A stretch of DNA of 59,688 nucleotides. Origin: a virus. Position numbers and translations under genes: made by a program. The stretch is from positions 1 to 59,688 of IMG/VR virus record IMGVR_UViG_3300022748_000181; one strand, given 5' to 3'. The notes beneath the pieces are model-generated. The model saw only the letters and a program-made list of their open reading frames with translations. It did not search any database and was not told where the DNA came from. Positions 54,215 to 59,688 of the stretch are shown here, piece by piece. How positions within the stretch are numbered: position 1 is the stretch's first letter; each line of letters begins with the position of its first letter.

Positions 54215-54334
54215 TGTGACCGATTAATCTAGATGAAACTATTAATAGCTTCGCTCTTAGTTAAATGAATTCAGTTAATTAGTTTTATAGTTAATTGAAT
54301 TGATTTAAATTTGTTGTGAGCAAAGCGAAACAAC
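54215..54334. other. AT-rich tract with AGTTnnnT octamer repeats
   Basis: After the hairpin-rich part the sequence is very AT-rich. AGTTAAAT (54259-54266), AGTTAATT (54273-54280), AGTTTTAT (54281-54288) and AGTTAATT (54289-54296) form a run of similar octamers, three contiguous, flanked by GAATTC and GAATTG. No protein gene. It could be a protein-binding or unwinding site, or the 3' part of the RNA; the sequence does not decide. Confidence 0.4.
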
Positions 54335-54353
54335 AGATGTACGCAGTACATCT
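54335..54353 (-). terminator. Terminator-like hairpin after the 75-aa gene
   Basis: A perfect 8-bp stem AGATGTAC (54335-54342) / GTACATCT (54346-54353) with a 3-nt loop begins within the TAA of the minus-strand gene. On the minus strand it is followed by GTTGTTTCGCTTT, a T-rich but imperfect tract. A second small inverted repeat (GTTGT/ACAAC) adjoins it. Confidence 0.5.
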
Positions 54354-54580
54354 TAAATGAATGGCAATCCTGATTCCTTAGTAGTTTCTAAATTATCTTT
54401 AATCAGCTTATTGATCATCTCACGATCTTCATAGCTCAGGAATACAGCATCATCATAGGATATGCTACCACGCATATACCAGCATATTTTAAATAATTCC
54501 TGTTTTATGGCTTTTGACTCTCGATCGAAACTTTCAATGTATTCGACAATATCCTCATTGGACAGAGTCAAAAGCCTCAT
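54353..54580 (-). CDS. Small tail-assembly-type protein, 75 aa
   Basis: 75 aa, helical and acidic. It includes ICWYMRGSISYDDAVFLSYEDREMINKLIKDN and ends ETTKESGLPFI. The YMRG-x-(I/V)-SY-(D/E)-(D/E)-A and TT-(K)-(E/K)-SGLP blocks are, from memory, shared with small proteins encoded beside gp26-like baseplate genes in T4-like phages; they resemble tail-assembly chaperone partners. Its ATG overlaps the gp26-like stop (ATGA), so the pair is translated together. Exact role unknown. Confidence 0.6.
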   Translation of the reverse strand: MRLLTLSNEDIVEYIESFDRESKAIKQELFKICWYMRGSISYDDAVFLSYEDREMINKLIKDNLETTKESGLPFI

Positions 54581-55422
54581 ACGAAAAAATTTGTCTGCTC
54601 AAATAGGAATGGAGTAACAAACTCTTTACCACACTCTTCATTTTGACATGTTAGAGTTACTTCGTTGTACTTGTTATCATTCTTGATGTTATCTAAATAA
54701 GCACGAATTGAATCCCATACTGCTTTATCACAGTTGTTTAAGAAATCCAGTATAAACGCTTTGTCTGTTACTGTTTCACCGTCGGGTGTAGTAATGTATT
54801 CGATGTTCTTGCTGACAGCATTAATGCCAGTTGTAATTAACTTCTGGAATACTTCGTCAAATTTACTTTGTTTTTCCGCTTCGTTTAAGTCTTCGCTTTG
54901 TACAATTTGAATAATACGTTGCTCGTCAAAGTTCAACATGTTATTTTGGTTGTATTCTTCGTAACTTAGTGGGCGTAGCTTGATAGACAACCCGGCGGCT
55001 TGTACAGGTCTACTCCAATCGCCTGGATTGATACGATCCATCATTACACTAACATCAATGTTTTGTTCATTTTTAGTAGTGCAGTGTGGGCATACAGCAG
55101 TAAATTCCAGTTCCTTGCCGTAGGTAGCAATACGAATAGCAAGCAACAGCGTATCTAAGTCCACTATAGGCATTTTCCAAGGATCTAAGATGCTAGGGCA
55201 GCAACTACGAATGACCTGTGCAGTGCTGGACCCGTTCATCAATGCATCCGGAGTCTTCATAGTTAGTTCATCTTTTGCAGTCATTGCAAAAATTGGAATT
55301 TCGCCGGTGGCAGGTAAGTCTATGGTATTAGGTGGATACCAACGTCCGTTACTGGGCAATTTGATGTATAGTGCAGGCTGTCTAAAATGCTTGGCCAGTG
55401 GATTGGGTGATAAACTACTCAT
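54577..55422 (-). CDS. gp26-like baseplate hub/tail-assembly protein with zinc ribbons
   Basis: 281 aa from the ATG at 55422, which has GGAG 7 nt upstream (a GTG 13 codons earlier is open). N-terminus: FRQPALYIKLPSNGRWYPP, then FAMTAKDELTMKTPDALMNG, AQVIRSCC, DLDTLLLAIRIATYG and a CPHC pair; a second Cys pair (C-x4-C) is near the C-terminus. LPS-x-G, M-x-x-x-DE and IR-x-(A/S)-x-YG-x-x-h-x-h-x-x-x-C-x-x-C are hallmarks of the T4 gp26-type baseplate family and related tail chaperones. It probably acts in baseplate hub assembly. Overlaps the 75-aa gene. Confidence 0.55.
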   Translation of the reverse strand: MSSLSPNPLAKHFRQPALYIKLPSNGRWYPPNTIDLPATGEIPIFAMTAKDELTMKTPDALMNGSSTAQVIRSCCPSILDPWKMPIVDLDTLLLAIRIATYGKELEFTAVCPHCTTKNEQNIDVSVMMDRINPGDWSRPVQAAGLSIKLRPLSYEEYNQNNMLNFDEQRIIQIVQSEDLNEAEKQSKFDEVFQKLITTGINAVSKNIEYITTPDGETVTDKAFILDFLNNCDKAVWDSIRAYLDNIKNDNKYNEVTLTCQNEECGKEFVTPFLFEQTNFFV

Positions 55423-55432
55423 ATAAGTACTC

Positions 55433-55440
55433 CATAAATA
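55433..55440 (+). promoter_or_regulatory. Late-promoter-like octamer CATAAATA before tape-measure gene
   Basis: Plus-strand CATAAATA lies 44 nt upstream of the ATG at 55485, in the gap divergent from the gp26-like gene. It is the same octamer as found before fibre A. It is the only such motif seen on the plus strand in an intergenic region here and would drive the tape-measure/portal operon. Confidence 0.6.
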
Positions 55441-55484
55441 ATTGATATATGTACTTATCACATGTAATTAACTGGGTAGTTTAA

Positions 55485-57833
55485 ATGGCACTTGAAGATA
55501 GATTAGAACAGCTAGACCATATTTTGGGCACGGTTAACGCTGGCTACGAGAGCCATGCTAGAATGTTGGCCAAAGCAGAGATGCAAGAAACTCTGTTTAT
55601 TAAAAAGCTAGCAGAGCAGCTTAAAACCACAGAAGATCAAGTGCGTATGCAGCTTAGGTCTCTAGAAGCTGCAAAGAAACGTGAGAAATATGAAGAGCAA
55701 CGTGAAGTGGCCATGGCCAATGGCATTAAACAAGCTGTGCATGGCCTACAACAGTTCTTCTCAGGCTCGGTATCTAGTACACAGGCCCTGTACAATTCTG
55801 ACAACGCATTTACAGCGGTAATCCCAACGTTACAGTTGTTGGGCAATACTGTAAAGAGTATCACCGGTGCAATGAGCACCTTCTTCTCGGGCCTGCCATT
55901 TGTTGGCGGAGCATTTACAGCAGCGGATAAAATGGCCGGTGTTGTTGTTGACCTCGGGACACAACTATTACAGGCACAGTTAGAAAACGCTGCCAAATTG
56001 GTGGGCAGCTACAACGAAATTTCCAAAACCGGCATGACCTTTGGGGCGAACTTAGAAAAGTTGCAAAAAACGGCCCTAGACTCTGGTATGAGCATTGGTA
56101 CTTTTAGTAAATTTGTTACTAGTAACATTGATAACTTGGCTGCAATGGGCGGCGCCCTGGAATCTAATGCTGCTAAGATCGGTAACATGAGCTATCGTAT
56201 TGCACAGAACAACGGTGCATTGTTGACCATATATGGTAGTTACGAAGCACTAGCAGGAGCCACTGCTGACTACACTTCAATGTTGTCTGGCTACGGAATT
56301 GACGTTCTTAAGACAACTAGAAATCTTGAAGCTGGCGCAAAAGATTATTTGGTACAACAAAAAGAACTTACATCTTTAACTGGTAAAAACGCCGAAGCAT
56401 TAAAACGAGAAGAAGAAGAACGCAGAAAAAATGCTGCCTATCAAATGAGATTGGGCAGAATGAATGAAGATCAAGCTGCTAATGTTCGTAAAAACATCAC
56501 TATGTTTGGTACGGTCAGTAAAGAAGCAGGAGACTTTGCTACTGAAGTATTCAATACCCAAGGTAACGTAAGCAGCAAGCAGGCCTTGCTATTCCAACAG
56601 CAATTCCCGGAACTGGCAGAAACTATTCGTACAACTCAAGCTGACGCAGAGCGTATGAACATTGCAGAGTTCAATAAAAACCAAGCTGAATACATTCAAA
56701 GCAGAGCACCGTTGATTAAAATGGAAGCAGAACGCCTTGAAGATCTCTTTAAACTAGCAGCAGGTGGCGTTAAGAATGAATACATTGATCAAGCCAACAG
56801 AACTGCGTCGGGTATACTTGCTGCAACTACTAAACTAGGAAACATTGTTACATTTAATCTGGAACTAGAAGCCCGTAGGAAAGAACTTGAAGCACAAGCT
56901 GGTAAGGGAATCGAAAAAGGTTCATTGGCATCAGTTATTGATGGGTTAGAGAAGTTTAAGCGCGGCATGGACGCAATTACAACCACAACATTTCCTGCTA
57001 TTGCTAGTATTACTGACAACTTGATTGCAATCAATGCCAAGTTGGCAAAAGAACTAACAGGTCCTGCTAGTAAGTTTGTAGTTGAAAAATTCTCGGCTTT
57101 GTTGGATAAATTACTTTCCGAAGCCGGTGTTGAGAAAAAAGTAACTCCTATTCCAATTCCGCAAGATATTCATGCCCTTTCTGCTGCACGTATTGATGCT
57201 GAAAATCAAACAGCAGCAGCTAAGGAGCGTTTAGCGGCGGTAGAAAAAGAGCACGGACAACGTAGTCAAGAAGCACGTGAAGCTAGATTGGCAACTAGAC
57301 TAGCCGAAGCCAAGGAACGCAAAGCACGTGAAGCTGAAAAGGCTGTAGTAAAACCCGAAGACATAAAATCCGCAGCACAGCCTGTACCACCTGGTGCAAT
57401 ACCATGGAAGAGTCCAGAATCTCATGCCGGCGGCAAAACTGATCCTAGACTTGAAGCTGTGTTAGCTGATGTTTATGCAAAATTTGGCGAAGGTAGCTTT
57501 GTGGTTACAGGAGCAGATGACAAGTATCATAGAGAACACAAACCTGGTAGCAAGCATACACAAGGTTTGGCTGCTGACATCAAGCCTAAATCTGCGTCAA
57601 TGACAGAAATTGTTGAAGCATTGCATCAACGTATGCGCGAAAAAGGCATACAAGGAACTGTAGAAGCACATCCAGATGCAGACGGCACAGGACAACACCT
57701 ACACATGCAAATTACCAAGCCCGAAGAAAAACGTGCCGAAGTAATTCCGGACAACGAAACCAACTTAGCCATGGTAGACAAGCTAGACCAAGCAGTTGAT
57801 TTGCTAAAAAGAATTAGCATGAATACCGCCTAA
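55485..57833 (+). CDS. Tape-measure-like tail protein with C-terminal LAS/M15-type peptidase motif
   Basis: 782 aa. The N-terminal ~120 residues are a charged coiled coil; residues about 125-200 hold hydrophobic helices (FFSGLPFVGGAFTAADKMAG), and long Ala/Lys/Glu-rich helices fill the middle, as in tape-measure proteins. After a low-complexity linker (about 560-640), FVVTGADDKYHREHKPGSKH-TQGLAADI (split here at residue 691) and GQHLHMQI near 735-742 give S-x-H-x-x-G-x-A-x-D plus H-x-H, the zinc ligands of LAS-type (VanY/M15) peptidases. So the tail tip may carry a peptidoglycan endopeptidase. It precedes portal gp20 in the same orientation; in T4 the tape measure is gp29 and lacks this domain. 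Confidence 0.7.
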   Translation: MALEDRLEQLDHILGTVNAGYESHARMLAKAEMQETLFIKKLAEQLKTTEDQVRMQLRSLEAAKKREKYEEQREVAMANGIKQAVHGLQQFFSGSVSSTQALYNSDNAFTAVIPTLQLLGNTVKSITGAMSTFFSGLPFVGGAFTAADKMAGVVVDLGTQLLQAQLENAAKLVGSYNEISKTGMTFGANLEKLQKTALDSGMSIGTFSKFVTSNIDNLAAMGGALESNAAKIGNMSYRIAQNNGALLTIYGSYEALAGATADYTSMLSGYGIDVLKTTRNLEAGAKDYLVQQKELTSLTGKNAEALKREEEERRKNAAYQMRLGRMNEDQAANVRKNITMFGTVSKEAGDFATEVFNTQGNVSSKQALLFQQQFPELAETIRTTQADAERMNIAEFNKNQAEYIQSRAPLIKMEAERLEDLFKLAAGGVKNEYIDQANRTASGILAATTKLGNIVTFNLELEARRKELEAQAGKGIEKGSLASVIDGLEKFKRGMDAITTTTFPAIASITDNLIAINAKLAKELTGPASKFVVEKFSALLDKLLSEAGVEKKVTPIPIPQDIHALSAARIDAENQTAAAKERLAAVEKEHGQRSQEAREARLATRLAEAKERKAREAEKAVVKPEDIKSAAQPVPPGAIPWKSPESHAGGKTDPRLEAVLADVYAKFGEGSFVVTGADDKYHREHKPGSKHTQGLAADIKPKSASMTEIVEALHQRMREKGIQGTVEAHPDADGTGQHLHMQITKPEEKRAEVIPDNETNLAMVDKLDQAVDLLKRISMNTA

Positions 57834-57866
57834 GCTGCGGTAAATATAGCATAACTGAGAACACAT

Positions 57867-59579
57867 ATGGCTGGATGGAAAAAGTATTTTAAGACATCAA
57901 ATTTACCGAGTAATATTAGTCCCCTAGGCGGTGGCCGAGCGCCTGACCCTGGGTTTCGTAATTACCAAAGTCAATTACCCGAAGTCTACATCGGACACCC
58001 TAACCGTATTGAACGTTACAACCAATACGAACAAATGGACATGGACAGTGAAGTTAACGCTGCATTGGACATTTTGGCTGAGTTTTGTACACAAAAAAAT
58101 GAAGAAAATCATACTGCATTTACTATCAAGTACAAAGAACAGCCCAGCGACAACGAAGTAAAGATTATCAAGGAGCAGCTACAACAGTGGGTTGCCCTTA
58201 ACGACTTTAATAAAAGAATATTTAAAGTAGTTCGCAATACCTTAAAGTACGGTGATCAAGTGTTCATTCGCGATCCGGAAAACTTTAAGTTGTACTGGAC
58301 TGAAATGACCAAGGTCACTAAGGTTATTGTTAACGAAGGCGAGGGTAAAAAGCCCGAGCAGTATTTGATTAAAGACATTAATCCAAACTTCCAAAACTTG
58401 TCAATGACAGCGGTAGCATCAACTGATACCTATACAAATCACCCACAAACAGGTGGTCCAAGCGGTGCATATGTACAGCCACAAGCACCGTACGGCGGCG
58501 GTAGCCGCTTTAGTCACGCCAAAAACGAAGCAGCAATCGCAGCAGAACACGTTTTACACGTTAGTTTAACAGAAGGCTTGGACGTATTTTGGCCGTTTGG
58601 TAATAGTGTATTAGAGAACATTTTTAAGGTTTTTAAGCAGAAAGAACTGCTTGAAGATAGTATTATTATCTACCGTGTGCAACGTGCACCGGAGCGTAGA
58701 ATCTTTAAAATTGACGTTGGTAACATGCCAAGCCACATGGCTATGGCCTTTGTTGAGCGTATTAAAAACGAAATTCATCAACGCCGTATACCTACACAAA
58801 CAGGCGCTGGCGCACAAAACATGATGGATGCTACATATAATCCGTTGAGTACAAACGAAGATTACTTCTTCCCTACTACAGCAGACGGTCGTGGATCTAG
58901 TGTTGATGTATTGCCAGGCGGCGCAAACCTAGGCGAAATTACAGATTTGCGCTTCTTTACTAACAAGTTATTCCGTGGTTTGCGTATTCCTAGCAGCTAT
59001 TTGCCTACTACAGCAGATGACGGTAGTCAAGCATATACAGACGGCCGTGTTGGTACAGCACTTATCCAAGAATGGCGTTTTAATCAATATTGCAGACGTC
59101 TACAGGCAATGATTGCAGACAAGTTAGACAGCGAATTTAAGCTGTTTATGCGTTGGAGAGGATTTAATATTGACGGGTCAATGTTTGATTTGCAATTTAA
59201 CGAACCTCAAAACTTTGCACAATACCGCCAAGCTGACATTGACAGTGCCCGGATTGCTACATTTACACAGCTAGAAGCATACCCTTACCTAAGCAAGCGT
59301 TTCTTAATGAAACGTTACCTAGGCATGAGTGAACAAGAGATCAGTGAAAACGAAACAATGTGGTCTGAGGAGCGAGGTGATACTGAATCGGCAGCAGCAG
59401 AACCGGCTGGATTACGTAGTGTTGGTATTAGCCCAGGTGGATTACAAAATGATATTGAAGCATTAGGCCCCGAGGCACCCGCTGGTGCACCTGGTCCAGG
59501 CGGGGAAATGTCGGGTGCACCAGCAGCAGGATCAGCAGCGCCAGCAGCAGGATCGGCTGGGCCCGGACCAGCTTTATAA
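57867..59579 (+). CDS. gp20: Portal vertex protein gp20
   Basis: 570 aa (T4 gp20 is 524). Conserved blocks include RYNQYEQMDMDSEVNAALDILAEFCTQ (split over residues 52-78), KYGDQVFIRDPENF, LEDSIIIYRVQRAPERRIFKIDVGNMP, YNPLSTNEDYFFPTTADGRGS and GLRIPSSYLP, diagnostic of T4-type portal proteins. It forms the dodecameric ring through which DNA is packaged and to which the neck attaches. The C-terminal ~60 residues are Gly/Pro/Ala/Ser-rich low complexity, as in aquatic T4-like phages. Starts 33 bp after the tape-measure stop. Confidence 0.95.
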   Translation: MAGWKKYFKTSNLPSNISPLGGGRAPDPGFRNYQSQLPEVYIGHPNRIERYNQYEQMDMDSEVNAALDILAEFCTQKNEENHTAFTIKYKEQPSDNEVKIIKEQLQQWVALNDFNKRIFKVVRNTLKYGDQVFIRDPENFKLYWTEMTKVTKVIVNEGEGKKPEQYLIKDINPNFQNLSMTAVASTDTYTNHPQTGGPSGAYVQPQAPYGGGSRFSHAKNEAAIAAEHVLHVSLTEGLDVFWPFGNSVLENIFKVFKQKELLEDSIIIYRVQRAPERRIFKIDVGNMPSHMAMAFVERIKNEIHQRRIPTQTGAGAQNMMDATYNPLSTNEDYFFPTTADGRGSSVDVLPGGANLGEITDLRFFTNKLFRGLRIPSSYLPTTADDGSQAYTDGRVGTALIQEWRFNQYCRRLQAMIADKLDSEFKLFMRWRGFNIDGSMFDLQFNEPQNFAQYRQADIDSARIATFTQLEAYPYLSKRFLMKRYLGMSEQEISENETMWSEERGDTESAAAEPAGLRSVGISPGGLQNDIEALGPEAPAGAPGPGGEMSGAPAAGSAAPAAGSAGPGPAL

Positions 59580-59600
59580 CAAAAAAGGTTAAATAGTAGT

Positions 59601-59688
59601 ATGTACGTTATGGAATTATTTGACCCTGCGGTCCCCGGCTATCAAGATCCAAAAGCTGATCAAAGCGTTATCAAAATGGATCAGAGCC
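59601..59688 (+). CDS. Start of a small gene after gp20 (partial)
   Basis: ATG at 59601 with AAAGG about 12 nt upstream opens a frame to the window edge, beginning MYVMELFDPAVPGYQDPKAD; a second ATG three codons in is an alternative. In T4 the gene after 20 is the prohead core gene 67, but 29 codons are too few to assign. Confidence 0.45.
   Translation, partial: MYVMELFDPAVPGYQDPKADQSVIKMDQS

Noticed and set aside
2-59688. tRNA genes, integrase, transposase or attachment sites
   Set aside because: None seen on reading both strands; no T-arm plus acceptor pairing, and no recombinase motifs among the coding regions.

Overview
The window is part of the genome of a T4-superfamily myovirus (contractile-tailed phage). 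Direct markers are recognisable T4-type core genes: portal gp20, baseplate proteins gp5, gp6, gp25, gp53, a gp48-like tube cap, late sigma factor gp55, and recombination nuclease subunits gp46 and gp47. The order and sizes, the AT-rich composition and the load of sugar- and Fe-S-enzyme genes look more like aquatic (cyanophage/pelagiphage-like) T4 relatives than enteric T4. The host cannot be named from the sequence. I see no integrase, tRNA, CRISPR array or insertion sequence.

Layout. (1) About 1-19.6 kb is an accessory island for glycan and small-molecule modification: the tail end of a DegT-type sugar aminotransferase (+), a 750-residue tandem array of degenerate GT-A-like domains (-), a GT10-like glycosyltransferase (+), and then about 20 genes on the minus strand, nearly all overlapping at start/stop codons. 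In transcription order (from 19.6 kb leftwards) these are a small conserved protein, two GT-A transferases, a small protein, a GT-A protein with an intact DxD, five radical-SAM enzymes mixed with one SGNH hydrolase and two small proteins, an unknown 361-aa protein, three more SGNH-like hydrolases with a 33-aa microprotein between them, an O-carbamoyltransferase, an APS-kinase-like P-loop kinase and a DUF2061 membrane protein. (2) About 19.7-48.7 kb (minus) is the tail-fibre/baseplate module: a 331-aa tail protein, three fibres sharing one N-terminal module, a glycine-rich adhesin-like protein, a 235-aa structural protein, a 3794-aa giant structural protein, gp6, gp25, a lysozyme-like candidate, gp5, a hub-like protein, gp53 and gp48-like. 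(3) About 48.8-53.8 kb (plus) holds gp55, gp47, a radical-SAM/SPASM gene inserted between 47 and 46, gp46 and a GIY-YIG nuclease. (4) About 53.84-54.35 kb has no protein gene but is full of hairpins, including a possible 11-bp closing helix: a candidate structured RNA. (5) About 54.35-55.42 kb (minus) holds a small tail-assembly-type protein and a gp26-like zinc-ribbon protein. (6) From 55.49 kb (plus) come a tape-measure-like protein with a C-terminal LAS/M15-type peptidase motif, portal gp20 and the start of a further gene.

Regulation visible in sequence: xATAAATA late-promoter-like octamers lie before several structural genes, consistent with the gp55 gene being present. Sigma70-like promoters precede gp55 and gp47. 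In the island, dense ATGA/TAATG overlaps imply one long coupled transcription unit.

Most notable: five radical-SAM enzymes whose SPASM-type half-motif (C-x12/13-G-x4-C) lies before the CxxxCxxC core, beside a sixth with the usual order; the possible new structured RNA; and the array of GT-A-like domains that has lost its DxD motif.
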